NCBI GenBank assembly: GCA_965655795.1
Contig: CBFHHY010000010.1
Span: 1 to 64,000, forward strand
Origin: TMED14 sp002167805
Lineage (GTDB): Bacteria > Bacteroidota > Bacteroidia > Flavobacteriales > Schleiferiaceae
Direction of reading: 5' to 3'
Length of the DNA stretch: 64,000 nucleotides
Notes under the pieces: generated by a model
Database searches by the model: none
Seen by the model: only the letters and a program-made list of their open reading frames with translations
What the model was told of the DNA's origin: nothing
Part shown: positions 9,269 to 18,678 of the stretch, piece by piece
Layout of the letters: every line of letters begins with the position of its first letter
Numbering within the stretch: the first letter of the stretch is position 1
Position numbers and translations under genes: made by a program

Positions 9269-9325
9269 AGGATAAAGTTACCGAAAGCAAAGCAATCAAT
9301 TGCTGCTCCGTTGTATTTTCACACT

Positions 9326-10153
9326 ATGACTGGCAGATTTGCTCCTACCCCATCTGGCTATATGCATATTGGCAATGCATCAACGGCATTACTATCATGG
9401 CTCCATGTAAAAAGTCTTGGCGGTAAAATTGTTTTACGCATTGAAGACATTGACTATCAAAGGTGTAAAAAAAAATATACAAAATCTATTTTTGAAGATT
9501 TATCAAAAATGGGACTTAATTGGGATGGCGAACCCTTGTTTCAATCAGATAGGGACGAAAATTATCTATCGGTTTTGAATTTCTTAATCCAAAAAGACCT
9601 GGTTTTTGCTTGCTCATGCAATAGAAAGATGATTCGAAAATCCATTCTAAATAAGGACTCAAAATACTATCAGGGTGCTTGCATTAAAAAGAATCTTCCT
9701 TTGGATGGGCCTTACTCCCTTAGACTTAAAACCTGGAAAGGTTATCCAGTAATAAGACGATCTGATAAAGCTTGGTCTTATAATTTCGTGGTTGTCATTG
9801 ATGATGCATCCCAAAAAGTAACTCATATTGTTCGAGGCGCAGACCTTCAAGAATGTGATTCTTTTCAAGAGCATTTAAGGGGATTGTTAGGCTTTGAGTC
9901 ACCCTCAATTCATCACGCCCCTATCTGGTTGGGTCCAGGTGGGCAGAAACTGTCCAAAAAACATGGGCCAATTTCTTTAAAAGATTATTTTAAGAAAGGT
10001 TGGGGCCCGGAAGCACTATTGGGAGCCATCGCAGCCGGTTTAAATCTAAAAAAAGACAAATCCCCTTGTTCGGCAAATTATTTAATTAATTCTTTTGGCT
10101 CATATGATTGGAATAAAAGCTCTGTATATTCTTCTGACTTTTTACCTTTGTAG
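9326..10153 (+). CDS. gluQ: glutamyl-Q tRNA(Asp) synthetase
   Basis: A truncated GltX-like enzyme of 275 residues that activates glutamate and attaches it to queuosine in the anticodon of tRNA-Asp; it lacks an anticodon-binding domain. Motifs are RFAPTPSGYMHIGNAS, with HIGN at 14-17, and KLSKK at 208-212. The zinc site typical of GluQRS, Cys-x-Cys plus Tyr-x3-Cys, is present as C96, C98, Y115 and C119. An upstream in-frame start at 9140 would lie inside the divergent metB, whereas the ATG at 9326 starts right at the catalytic domain. It is the first gene of a tight five-gene operon. Confidence 0.9.
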   Translation: MTGRFAPTPSGYMHIGNASTALLSWLHVKSLGGKIVLRIEDIDYQRCKKKYTKSIFEDLSKMGLNWDGEPLFQSDRDENYLSVLNFLIQKDLVFACSCNRKMIRKSILNKDSKYYQGACIKKNLPLDGPYSLRLKTWKGYPVIRRSDKAWSYNFVVVIDDASQKVTHIVRGADLQECDSFQEHLRGLLGFESPSIHHAPIWLGPGGQKLSKKHGPISLKDYFKKGWGPEALLGAIAAGLNLKKDKSPCSANYLINSFGSYDWNKSSVYSSDFLPL

Positions 10154-10155
10154 CT

Positions 10156-10995
10156 ATGATCCAATCAATGACCGGTTATGGAAAAGGTGAGTCAAAAACT
10201 AACTTGAAAAAATTCAAAGTAGAGATTAAGACTCTCAATAGCAAAGGGTTAGATATTTCAATAAAATATCCAAATTTCTATCGTGAGAAAGAACTTACCT
10301 GGAGAAAAAAAATTCGGGAAAAACTAGAAAGAGGCAAAATAGATGTTTTTATAAACTATGAATCTGAACAAAGTAAAACTGATATAAACCACAAGTGGTT
10401 GAAAAGCGTAATGAAAGAATTGCAATCACTAAGTTCGGATACAATTTCATCATCTGATTTGCTTATGATGGCTCTAAAAATTCCTGAACCTAGCAGTAAT
10501 TATGAGGCTTCAAATGAAGATTGGGAGGCTATCGAATCGGCATTAATTAAAAGCATAGATGCCGTAAAAGCATTCAGGCTCAAAGAAGGAGAATCTTTAA
10601 ACAAGGATATCTATAAAAATATTTCAAAAATTGAGAAAAATCTTACAAGAATCTCCCCCTTTGAAAATGAACGAATCGGTTTGTTAAAAAAGAAAATCTT
10701 AGGAAGACTTGGTGACATTGAAATTGATAAAGATCGATTTGAGCAGGAAATGATTTATTATCTCGAAAAATTAGATATTAACGAAGAGAAAGTGCGACTT
10801 GAGCTTCACATATGCCATTTTAAGAAATCCATGAAAGAAGGAGATGGTAAAAAGCTTGGATTTATAAGTCAAGAAATAGGTCGAGAGATAAATACTCTTG
10901 GCAGCAAGTCTAATCATGCCGAAATGCAAAAAATTGTTATTGAGATGAAAGAAGGCTTAGAAAAAATAAAGGAGCAATTGCTAAATATTTTATGA
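10156..10995 (+). CDS. YicC-family endoribonuclease
   Basis: A 279-residue YicC/YloC-type protein. The N-terminal signature MIQSMTGYGKGES and the C-terminal segment (IGREINTLGSKSNHAEMQKIVIEMKEGLEKIKEQLLNIL-type, DUF1732) define the family. The Escherichia coli member cleaves RNA and helps degrade small RNAs. The middle third is rich in Lys and Glu. It starts 2 bp after gluQ and its end overlaps gmk by 4 bp (ATGA), so translation is probably coupled. The pairing with gmk is common in bacteria. Confidence 0.92.
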   Translation: MIQSMTGYGKGESKTNLKKFKVEIKTLNSKGLDISIKYPNFYREKELTWRKKIREKLERGKIDVFINYESEQSKTDINHKWLKSVMKELQSLSSDTISSSDLLMMALKIPEPSSNYEASNEDWEAIESALIKSIDAVKAFRLKEGESLNKDIYKNISKIEKNLTRISPFENERIGLLKKKILGRLGDIEIDKDRFEQEMIYYLEKLDINEEKVRLELHICHFKKSMKEGDGKKLGFISQEIGREINTLGSKSNHAEMQKIVIEMKEGLEKIKEQLLNIL

Positions 10996-11552
10996 AACTG
11001 CTGGTAATCGCTGCCCCTTCAGGGGCTGGCAAAACAACTATAGTACAAAGTCTTATCAAAGAATTTCCTAGATTAAGATTTAGCGTGTCCGCTACAACAC
11101 GCCCGCCTAGAAAAAATGAAAAAAATGGCAGTGATTATTTTTTCCTGGAAAAAAAAGACTTTCAAAAGAAAATTAAGCTCAATCATTTTTTGGAATGGGA
11201 AGAAGTTTATGACGGAACATTCTATGGAACATTAAAATCAAATATTACTACTATCTGGGAAAATAATCATGTCCCAATTTTTGATATTGATGTGAAAGGA
11301 GGGCTAAACCTAAAAGAGATGTATGGTAGTAATGTCTTGTGCATATTTGTCATGCCACCATCCATTGAAGAACTTGAATCTCGCCTGAAAAAAAGAAAAA
11401 CTGAAAATATTGAAAAGATTAATCAGCGCTTATCTAAGGCAAAAAAAGAAATTCGGTTCTCTTCTAAGTTTGATTATGTTGTAATCAATGACGACATTAA
11501 AGCTGCCAAGAAGCAAGTTCATCAAATCGCATCAAAATTTTTAGATTCATGA
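10992..11552 (+). CDS. gmk: guanylate kinase
   Basis: It phosphorylates GMP to GDP with ATP. The P-loop is APSGAGKTT (residues 8-16), followed by SATTRPPRKNEKNGSDYFF, the GMP-binding region, and WEEVYDGTFYGT. At 186 residues it has the standard length. It overlaps yicC-like upstream and nadD downstream by 4 bp each, consistent with one transcript and coupled translation. Confidence 0.96.
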   Translation: MKLLVIAAPSGAGKTTIVQSLIKEFPRLRFSVSATTRPPRKNEKNGSDYFFLEKKDFQKKIKLNHFLEWEEVYDGTFYGTLKSNITTIWENNHVPIFDIDVKGGLNLKEMYGSNVLCIFVMPPSIEELESRLKKRKTENIEKINQRLSKAKKEIRFSSKFDYVVINDDIKAAKKQVHQIASKFLDS

Positions 11553-12139
11553 AGGTGGGGCTTTTTTTTGGCAGCTTCAATCCAGTTCATAATGGTCATA
11601 TTGAAATTGCAAAAGAAATATTAAATCAAAAAAAGTTTGCAGAAATCTGGTTTGTAATCACACCTCAAAATCCAATAAAAGATTCCTCTTCATTAGCATC
11701 ATATTCCCATAGAGTGAAAATGGTAGAACTCGCAATAAAAAATCATGATAACTTTTTAGCAGAGACCATAGAGATTAAGCTTGCTAAGCCCAATTATACT
11801 TTTAATACAATCCAAATACTTACTAAACTTCATCCCAAAAAAAGTTTCTCTTTGATCATCGGTACAGATAATTTTGAGAATTTTCATAATTGGAAAAATT
11901 CGAAAAAGATATTAGATCTAGTAAATATTATAGTATATCCAAGAGGCGAAAGCCAAATGTCACCAAACCAAATATTGATAGACGATTCAAGAATTGAAAT
12001 AATTAAAGCACCTCTATTTAAAAATCGAAGCACTCTAATTCGAGAATCCTTAACAAATAAGAAATTTGATGCTATTAATGATACCCCAAAAGAAGTAAAA
12101 ATGTATATTCAGTCGCAAGGGCTATATCATACTAATTAA
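11549..12139 (+). CDS. nadD: nicotinate-nucleotide adenylyltransferase
   Basis: It converts nicotinate mononucleotide and ATP to deamido-NAD in NAD synthesis. The nucleotidyltransferase signature is GSFNPVHNGH (residues 8-17), with the HxGH site at 14-17. The second ATP-contact motif is NRSTLIRE near the C-terminus. It has 196 residues, normal for the family, and sits in the gluQ-yicC-gmk-nadD-addB run with an 8-bp gap to the next gene. Confidence 0.95.
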   Translation: MKVGLFFGSFNPVHNGHIEIAKEILNQKKFAEIWFVITPQNPIKDSSSLASYSHRVKMVELAIKNHDNFLAETIEIKLAKPNYTFNTIQILTKLHPKKSFSLIIGTDNFENFHNWKNSKKILDLVNIIVYPRGESQMSPNQILIDDSRIEIIKAPLFKNRSTLIRESLTNKKFDAINDTPKEVKMYIQSQGLYHTN

Positions 12140-12146
12140 AATTTTA

Positions 12147-14903
12147 ATGTCTGACTTCTTATCTCGCGTTGCAGTTAATATTTTGGAAAGTTTTTCCAAA
12201 ATTCATAGAGTCGCTATTTTGGTTACATCTAAAAGAACTGAGCGGGCACTTAGAAGAGCTTTAATGGATGAAGCAGCTTCTCCGATAATTTCACCAGCAA
12301 TTTTTACCATTGAACAGTTCATGATGGATTTGTCCGGCTTGAGCACAGCTAATACCATGGATCAATTGATTGTTCTTTATGATTCATACAAGAAAATAAA
12401 AAATAATAACGCGGAAAGCCTCGAGGATTTCCTCAAATGGAGCCCTACTGTTCTAAAAGATTTTGACGAAATACAACGTTTTGGAGTCGATATTGACAAG
12501 GTATATAAAGATCTTAAAGAGATAGAATCAATTTCCCAATGGGGCCTTGAAGAACCGACTAAATTGATGACTCGCCGTATAAATTTATGGAAAGAGATTC
12601 CCGAATTATTTAAAGTGTTTCAAAAAAATATGGAAAATGAAAGAATTGGAACGCCAGGGCATATTTTTAATTCTGCGAGCCCTGCAAATACTGGCCCGAG
12701 TCTAGAAAAAATTAAAAATTGGTCAAAACAAAATGAAATTGACAATTTTGTGTTTGTTGGGTTTAATGCATTACCCCAACCAGAATTAGCACTATTCAAA
12801 AAAATTGAGGAGAATTATAAAACTCAAACATTTTGGGATGTAGATGAGCACTACATACATAACCCAAAAGCTGAAGCGGGGAAACACCTGCGAGATAACA
12901 TCAAGCAACTCCCAAAGGCAATGACAGAAGATCTTGTTAATCCCCCAGCAAGCTTTTTAACATCAAAAATTGAATTCTCCGTTCTCAAAGCAAATGGAAA
13001 TATTGCTATCGCGAAAGCAATTGGAGAGATTTTAGATAGTCCCAAATTAAAAACATCAAATTACAACAAATGTGCAGTTGTATTAACCGATGAAAAATTA
13101 TTAATTCCTGTTTTACAGGCCTTTCCTGATGAAATTTTTGAAGCAAATGTGACTATGGGAATGGCGCTGCATTCAACCAATTTTTATTCAAGTTTAGACG
13201 TACTGTTTCAACTTCAGGAAGCAAAAGAAATCTCTGGGTCCTATTCTTCTAAATTATTAGAATCTAGCTTTAAAAACTCAATATGCTGCTACATATATTA
13301 TGGCCCGAGCTCTAGTGGACAATCTTTAAATATGAATGCTCAAATAAAAGCACTAAGAGATTCTCAAAAAATTTATTGGTCAGTAAATGAAACATTAGAT
13401 CTTTTAAGAAAGCATTCAGAATTTTGGGGAGGTTTCGATAACAGCAATTCTTTTTTAAAAGCTTTAGAAAAAAAATTAATTTCATATTCCTCAAATCTAT
13501 TTTCAACATGGGAAAAAGAACCCGTAGAGTTGTGCATTAAAGCAATACGAAGAATTTCAGGCTGGAATGGAAGTTTAACATTAAAATTCCATACTTTAAG
13601 ACAACTTTTTCGTCAATTTGCTAAAGAAAGTCCGATAAATTTCATTGGGGAGCCGTTTGAAGGAATTCAAATTATGGGACTCTTGGAAACCAGGAATTTA
13701 GATTTTGAAACTGTAATAATTGCCCCCTGTAACGAGGGGGTATTACCTAGCCAACGTGGAAATTCATCTTTTTTAACTAATGATATCCGAAAGGCACATA
13801 AAATCTTTTTACCCAGAGATAATGAAGCCATAACTGCATATCATACTTACAGATTAATTCAAAGAGCAAAACAAGTTTATTTCCTAGTCAATAATAATTC
13901 AGAAGGACTACACTCAAGTGAAACTAGCCGTTTTGTTCAACAAATGGAATTCGAATTATCCCAGTATTCAGGAGTAAGTTGGAAAAATCATGAGCTCGAA
14001 TTGGAGCTAAACCCTTCAACTTTAGATCAGGATAGGGAAATAATAAATAGCTCAAGAGTTATTCAAAGGACCTTAAAAAAATTGATTGAGAAAGGGTTAA
14101 GCCCCTCTTCAGGATCGACATACATTCGAAATCCATACAAGTTTTATTTGACTTTTATTTTAGGGATTCAAGAAGAAAAAACTATTGAAGACCGCCTCCC
14201 AGCAAATATTCGGGGCAATATTTTACACGACTTGCATCAAGATTTATACACAAACTATAATTCAACACTTCTATGGGATTTTAACAAAGTAAAAACATCG
14301 TTAGAGAAAAGTTTATTAAAATATTTTCCTGGATCTAATATATCCGGACATTTACTTCTCGAAAAAAAAGTCATACAAAAGATTGCAAACGATTGGTCCC
14401 AAAATGAAGGAAGAAGAATAAAAAGAAAAAAAGAAAAAGGCGAAAAGTGGAAAGTTTCTTTTGTTGAAGAGTTTTTAGAAAGCTCTTTGGAGCTAAGTAA
14501 TGGAAAAACAATTAAAATCCGAGGAAAAGCTGATCGAATAGAAGAGTGGGAAAAATATTGGGTTATTATTGACCTCAAAACTGGATCCTTTAAAAAAAAT
14601 GATATTCAATTTAATCAATGGAGTGATCTTTTAGATAGAGCGAAGAAAAAAGACAAAGCTTTTCAATTACTTATGTATACATGGCTTTTGAGTCGGCAAG
14701 AAAAATTTGAAAGTATCAAGAAATTCAAAGCTGGAATATCCAGCATGAGGCATCCTACTAAAGCCATTTCTTATTTGAACTGGGATGGCAAAGCAGATTT
14801 AGAACATAAAGACTTGGTCGATTTCGAAAACTTCGTATTAGTCCCATTAATTGAGAGCATATTAAACCCTGAAATTCCATTTAGAGATACTCTAGAGCTT
14901 TGA
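12147..14903 (+). CDS. AddB-like subunit, PD-(D/E)XK nuclease superfamily
   Basis: A 918-residue protein with an UvrD/AddB-like N-terminal part (ILVTSKRTERALRRAL; later QIMGLLETRNLDFETVIIAPCNEGVLP) and a C-terminal RecB-like nuclease domain. The nuclease motif is visible as IRGKADRIEEW...VIIDLKTGS at about residues 793-812. This pattern is typical of the divergent AddB/RexB-type partner of a RecBCD/AddAB recombination complex in Bacteroidota. The matching helicase-nuclease AddA is at 37835-41017, about 23 kb away. No clear Walker A motif is seen, so it probably relies on AddA for the motor. It overlaps the convergent ribE by 12 bp. Confidence 0.82.
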   Translation: MSDFLSRVAVNILESFSKIHRVAILVTSKRTERALRRALMDEAASPIISPAIFTIEQFMMDLSGLSTANTMDQLIVLYDSYKKIKNNNAESLEDFLKWSPTVLKDFDEIQRFGVDIDKVYKDLKEIESISQWGLEEPTKLMTRRINLWKEIPELFKVFQKNMENERIGTPGHIFNSASPANTGPSLEKIKNWSKQNEIDNFVFVGFNALPQPELALFKKIEENYKTQTFWDVDEHYIHNPKAEAGKHLRDNIKQLPKAMTEDLVNPPASFLTSKIEFSVLKANGNIAIAKAIGEILDSPKLKTSNYNKCAVVLTDEKLLIPVLQAFPDEIFEANVTMGMALHSTNFYSSLDVLFQLQEAKEISGSYSSKLLESSFKNSICCYIYYGPSSSGQSLNMNAQIKALRDSQKIYWSVNETLDLLRKHSEFWGGFDNSNSFLKALEKKLISYSSNLFSTWEKEPVELCIKAIRRISGWNGSLTLKFHTLRQLFRQFAKESPINFIGEPFEGIQIMGLLETRNLDFETVIIAPCNEGVLPSQRGNSSFLTNDIRKAHKIFLPRDNEAITAYHTYRLIQRAKQVYFLVNNNSEGLHSSETSRFVQQMEFELSQYSGVSWKNHELELELNPSTLDQDREIINSSRVIQRTLKKLIEKGLSPSSGSTYIRNPYKFYLTFILGIQEEKTIEDRLPANIRGNILHDLHQDLYTNYNSTLLWDFNKVKTSLEKSLLKYFPGSNISGHLLLEKKVIQKIANDWSQNEGRRIKRKKEKGEKWKVSFVEEFLESSLELSNGKTIKIRGKADRIEEWEKYWVIIDLKTGSFKKNDIQFNQWSDLLDRAKKKDKAFQLLMYTWLLSRQEKFESIKKFKAGISSMRHPTKAISYLNWDGKADLEHKDLVDFENFVLVPLIESILNPEIPFRDTLEL

Positions 14904-15512
14904 AGATTCATTGGTTTTCAAAATTTTTGCCACATATTTTCCAATAATATCAAACTCTAAATTCACAAAATCACCGACGTTCATTTTACAAAAGTTGGTG
15001 TTATTCCATGTGTATGGAATAATGGCTACGGAGAAAGAATCTGGTCCAGATTCAACAACAGTTAGACTCACCCCATTAATAGTGATAGAGCCTTTTTCAA
15101 CCGTTTGGTGATTTTCATTCTTATCATAACTAACAAGAATCCTCCAACTTCCGTTTGCATCAATAATTTCATTAATGCGCCCGAGGCAATCTACGTGCCC
15201 TTGAACAATATGGCCATCTAATCGAGATCCAATTTTGGTGCATCTCTCGAGATTAATAAAATCCCCAAGTTTACGAAATTGAAGGTTTGTTCTTTTCAGG
15301 GTTTCATCAATAGCCGTTACTCTATATCCAACTGCCTGTCCATATTGATTTTCTTTTAGCGCTACAACAGTTAAGCAGCAACCATCGTGTGAAATACTTT
15401 GATCAATTTTAACCTCAGAAGCCAATGGAGTCTCAATATCAAAATGAATATTTGAATTGTCCTTTACCACGCCAACGATAGAAGCAATATTTTCAATTAT
15501 TCCTGTAAACAT
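14892..15512 (-). CDS. ribE: riboflavin synthase, alpha chain
   Basis: It dismutates two 6,7-dimethyl-8-ribityllumazine molecules to riboflavin. It starts MFTGIIE, the family hallmark, and shows two lumazine-binding repeats (DGCCLTVVAL and INGVSLTVVE mark the equivalent strands; QGHVDCLG begins the second repeat). The length, 206 residues, is usual. Its -7 box (15517-15524) ends four bases before the ATG, so the mRNA is probably leaderless. Confidence 0.95.
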   Translation of the reverse strand: MFTGIIENIASIVGVVKDNSNIHFDIETPLASEVKIDQSISHDGCCLTVVALKENQYGQAVGYRVTAIDETLKRTNLQFRKLGDFINLERCTKIGSRLDGHIVQGHVDCLGRINEIIDANGSWRILVSYDKNENHQTVEKGSITINGVSLTVVESGPDSFSVAIIPYTWNNTNFCKMNVGDFVNLEFDIIGKYVAKILKTNESSKL

Positions 15513-15516
15513 AAAC

Positions 15517-15524
15517 CAAATGTA
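15517..15524 (-). promoter_or_regulatory. -7 box (TACATTTG) for ribE, near-leaderless
   Basis: Read on the minus strand, TACATTTG is a full match to TAnnTTTG and lies four bases upstream of the ribE ATG. On the plus strand the M17 aminopeptidase gene has TAACTTAG (15532-15539), one mismatch, also exactly four bases before its ATG. Both divergent genes therefore share a spacer of only 31 bp. Confidence 0.5.
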
Positions 15525-15543
15525 CGATGACTAACTTAGCATA

Positions 15544-16959
15544 ATGAAATTGATAACAAATACTGCTCAATCCGTTAAAGAATGTATTGCCATTTTTAGA
15601 ACCAATAAAAAAATGATAAAAGACCTAGGTCTGGAAAATAATGATTGTGAAACTATTATCAGTCGATCCTCAAATATAAAAGGTACTTGGACCTATTTCC
15701 CAAAGGGCGACTATGATGTTTTTGGTTCCATAGATCTAATTCAAAACAATAATCATTTAGGTAAACATCGACTCCGAAGTCTTGGTATGAAACTTTCCAA
15801 AGAATTAGCAAAAAATAAAATTGACAAATTAAGTCTTGATGCTGGAGAAAATTCTTTTTGGATCGCAGAAGGTCTAATATTAGCCTCATATAGATTCAAT
15901 AAACTTCTTAAGAAGAATGCCCAGTTTGCATGGGAGTTGAGTACACTAGAAGTAATTGGACTGAGCTCTAAAGAATTTCAAAAACTTACGTCATTAAAAA
16001 ATGCAGTTTACGAAACTCGCGATTTAGTAAATTTTCCTTTACTGAGCTTAAATGCATCACAGTTAAGTAATAGAATTCAAACGCTTGGAGAAAAATTCGG
16101 ATTCTCTACTGAAATCTTTAATCAAGCAAAAATTAAATCATTAAAGATGGGAGGTCTTCTTGGAGTAAATAAAGGTTCTGTTGATCCAGCTACTTTTAAT
16201 ATCCTCGAGCATAAACCGAGAAATGCAAAAAACAAAAAGCCTTATGTGATCGTGGGGAAAGGAGTCGTATATGATACCGGGGGGTTAAGTCTCAAGCCCA
16301 GTAATTTCATGGACACTATGAAGTGTGATATGGCCGGTGCAGCAGCTGTTATAGGTACTTTTTGCGCACTTGCTGATGATAATGTTCCTGCTTGGGTGAT
16401 TGGCCTGATACCGGCAACGGATAATAGACCAGGAGGAAATGCAATAACACCCGGCGATGTTATTGAAATTTCAGATGGAACAAGTGTTGAAGTTTTGAAT
16501 ACAGATGCAGAAGGAAGATTAATACTTGCAGATGCTTTACACTATGCAAAAAAGTACGACCCTAAATTAGTCATAGACCTAGCTACTCTTACAGGTTCGG
16601 CTTCAAGAGCTATTGGACCTAACGCTATAGTGGCAATGGGGAATGCTGGTGATGAAATCTGGAGTGATTTAGTTGATAGCGGTAACCGCACTCATGAAAG
16701 GCTCGTTCAGTTTCCATTTTGGGATGAATATAATGAACTCCTAAAAAGTGATGTGGCGGATCTAAAAAATATTGGAGGAGCTGAAGCTGGAATGATAACA
16801 GCAGGTAAATTTTTAGAACATTTTACTAATTACCCATACATTCATCTTGATATTGCAGGGCCTGCTTTTTTAACTAGTCCCCATGGTTATTATGGCAAGG
16901 GGGGGACAGGTATTGGCGTTCGGCTTTTACATGACTTTTTTAGCAATATTAATTCATGA
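15544..16959 (+). CDS. leucyl aminopeptidase, M17 family
   Basis: A cytosolic dinuclear-metal aminopeptidase that removes N-terminal residues from peptides. The family signature NTDAEGRLILADAL is at about residues 319-332. The metal and catalytic lysine region GKGVVYDTGGLSLKP starts near residue 238, with MKCDMAGAAAV following. The N-terminal domain is divergent, as usual. It has 471 residues. The stop overlaps pdxA by 4 bp, so the two are likely cotranscribed. Confidence 0.93.
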   Translation: MKLITNTAQSVKECIAIFRTNKKMIKDLGLENNDCETIISRSSNIKGTWTYFPKGDYDVFGSIDLIQNNNHLGKHRLRSLGMKLSKELAKNKIDKLSLDAGENSFWIAEGLILASYRFNKLLKKNAQFAWELSTLEVIGLSSKEFQKLTSLKNAVYETRDLVNFPLLSLNASQLSNRIQTLGEKFGFSTEIFNQAKIKSLKMGGLLGVNKGSVDPATFNILEHKPRNAKNKKPYVIVGKGVVYDTGGLSLKPSNFMDTMKCDMAGAAAVIGTFCALADDNVPAWVIGLIPATDNRPGGNAITPGDVIEISDGTSVEVLNTDAEGRLILADALHYAKKYDPKLVIDLATLTGSASRAIGPNAIVAMGNAGDEIWSDLVDSGNRTHERLVQFPFWDEYNELLKSDVADLKNIGGAEAGMITAGKFLEHFTNYPYIHLDIAGPAFLTSPHGYYGKGGTGIGVRLLHDFFSNINS

Positions 16960-17963
16960 ATAAATTAAAAATTGGCATAACTTCTGGTGATATTAATGGA
17001 ATCGGGTTAGAGGTTATTCTCAAAACTTTATCTTCTCATGAGGTTCTTAAAAAAGCTAACTTTTATCTTTTTTGTTCAGCAGAGATCATCGAACAACATC
17101 AAAATTATTTAACGTGTGCAAAGGTTCCTTTTATTGAAATTGAACCTGGTGATGATCTCCCACCCAATACTGTTGGGCTTTGCGATCCATGGCGACGTTC
17201 CATTCATCTCAGTTTAGGGGAAAAAAATCATAATGGAGGATTAGCGGCATTAGAGTCTTTGAATAAGGCATGTTTGTCAATGGAGTTAAAAAAATTGGAT
17301 GCTCTAGTGACAAGTCCCGTTTGTAAATCAAATATTCCGGTAAAGAAAAATGAGATTTTTACAGGACACACCAGATATTTAAGTCAACGATTCAAATCAA
17401 AAACTCTAATGATAATGGCTTCAGATAACACTAGAATTGCTCTTGCAACGGAACATATTCCATTATCTGATGTCCCAAATAATATGGATGAAAATTTACT
17501 TAAAGAAAAACTATTTTTGTTTAATGAAGCACTAAAAGTTGATTTCGGTATAAACAATCCCAAAGTTGCTATTTTAGGTTTAAATCCTCATGCTGGAGAT
17601 AGCGGAGCAATAGGGAAAGAAGAAAGCCAAACCATAATACCTTTTGTTCAATCCATGAAAAACAGCTCTATTTTGCTGGAAGGCCCTTTCTCCCCAGATA
17701 GTTTTTTTACGCATAAGGTTTTCAAAGCTTTTGATGGTGTTTTAGCCCTATATCACGATCAGGGACTTATTCCTTTTAAGTTATTGTTTTTTGAAAATGG
17801 GGTTAATAATACATTTGGATTACCATTTGTGAGAAGCTCCCCGGACCATGGGGTGGCTTTTGATATCGCTGGGAAAAATATAGCAAGTGAACTTAGTTTT
17901 AAAGAGTCATTGATTCATGCAATCCAAAGATCTAAAAATCGTTCCCGCATTAACGAGGGTTAA
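16956..17963 (+). CDS. pdxA: 4-hydroxythreonine-4-phosphate dehydrogenase
   Basis: It oxidises 4-phosphohydroxy-threonine in the DXP-dependent pyridoxal phosphate pathway, which also uses the product of dxs. Motifs include ITSGDINGIGLEV at the N-terminus, TSPVCK, GHTRYLS, LGLNPHAGDSG and the metal site YHDQGLIPFK near residue 267. With 335 residues it has the normal length. Confidence 0.96.
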   Translation: MNKLKIGITSGDINGIGLEVILKTLSSHEVLKKANFYLFCSAEIIEQHQNYLTCAKVPFIEIEPGDDLPPNTVGLCDPWRRSIHLSLGEKNHNGGLAALESLNKACLSMELKKLDALVTSPVCKSNIPVKKNEIFTGHTRYLSQRFKSKTLMIMASDNTRIALATEHIPLSDVPNNMDENLLKEKLFLFNEALKVDFGINNPKVAILGLNPHAGDSGAIGKEESQTIIPFVQSMKNSSILLEGPFSPDSFFTHKVFKAFDGVLALYHDQGLIPFKLLFFENGVNNTFGLPFVRSSPDHGVAFDIAGKNIASELSFKESLIHAIQRSKNRSRINEG

Positions 17964-17968
17964 AACTA

Positions 17969-17999
17969 TTGGGCGATTAGTAAAATGAGCGTACATTTG
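17969..17999 (+). promoter_or_regulatory. promoter for DUF177-rpmF-accB-accC unit
   Basis: TTG (17969-17971), a spacer of 20 bases, then TACATTTG (17992-17999), a full match to the -7 consensus. The leader to the ATG at 18023 would be about 20 nt. It sits in the 59-bp gap after pdxA. Confidence 0.6.
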
Positions 18000-18022
18000 C
18001 GCGCTATAATTTATGTTAATCC

Positions 18023-18451
18023 ATGAAAAGCCGTGAAAACATTTTGGAATTTTCAGGTTTACCGTTGGGGGATCATGAATTTGAGTACGAATTAAGCGAA
18101 ACGTTCTTTTCTTCTTTTGATCTCCTTAAATATGAAAGGATTCAGCCCTTGATTGTAAAAGTTAAGCTTAATAAGTCAAACCATATGATGGAAATGAAGC
18201 TTTCCTTTAGAGGCTTTATGAATACATTTTGTGATGTCTCTAATGATCCATTCACTCTTGAAATTTCGAATAATTTTTCACTAATTGTTAAATTTGGAGA
18301 AAGTTTTAATGATGAAAATCCTGAAATTCTTATACTACCCAGAGGTGAATTTGAAATAAACATGAAACAATTATTTTATGAATTAATTGCTTTATCCATT
18401 CCTATTCAAAAAATAAAAAAAGATACCGAGATCAAAAAAGACAAAGCATAG
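18023..18451 (+). CDS. YceD-like DUF177 family protein
   Basis: A 142-residue DUF177 protein. Members of this family lie directly upstream of rpmF across bacteria, as here (35 bp gap). The Escherichia coli homologue YceD is linked to 23S rRNA accumulation. The C-terminal segment ELIALSIPIQ with following charged residues matches the family's conserved helix, but the usual conserved Cys motifs of other DUF177 proteins are not obvious. It ends in a Lys-rich tail. Confidence 0.85.
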   Translation: MKSRENILEFSGLPLGDHEFEYELSETFFSSFDLLKYERIQPLIVKVKLNKSNHMMEMKLSFRGFMNTFCDVSNDPFTLEISNNFSLIVKFGESFNDENPEILILPRGEFEINMKQLFYELIALSIPIQKIKKDTEIKKDKA

Positions 18452-18486
18452 TTGAGCATAATTAAATCGAATTAAAATAATTAAAA

Positions 18487-18678
18487 ATGGCACATCCAAA
18501 ACGCAGACAGTCAAGCACAAGGAGAGATAAACGAAGAACTCATGATAAGGCAGTTTTGCCTCAATTAACTGTTTGTCCAACTACAGGAGAAACTCATTTA
18601 ATGCATCGAGCTTATTGGCATGATGGAAAAATGTATTACAAGGGGAAAGTCGTTATTGACAAATCTGAGACCGCATAA
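18487..18678 (+). CDS. rpmF: 50S ribosomal protein L32
   Basis: A 63-residue basic ribosomal protein. The MAHPKRRQSSTRRDKRRTHD start and the motif LMHRAYWHDGKMYYKGK are diagnostic. This is the variant without a four-cysteine zinc knuckle; only a single Cys is visible (TVCPTTGE). It follows the DUF177 gene, as usual. Confidence 0.97.
   Translation: MAHPKRRQSSTRRDKRRTHDKAVLPQLTVCPTTGETHLMHRAYWHDGKMYYKGKVVIDKSETA

Noticed and set aside
9140..9325. N-terminal extension of gluQ from the ATG at 9140
   Set aside because: It lies antisense to the start of metB and codes for a Cys/Arg-rich sequence unlike any GluQRS. The ATG at 9326 directly precedes the RFAPTPSG motif.
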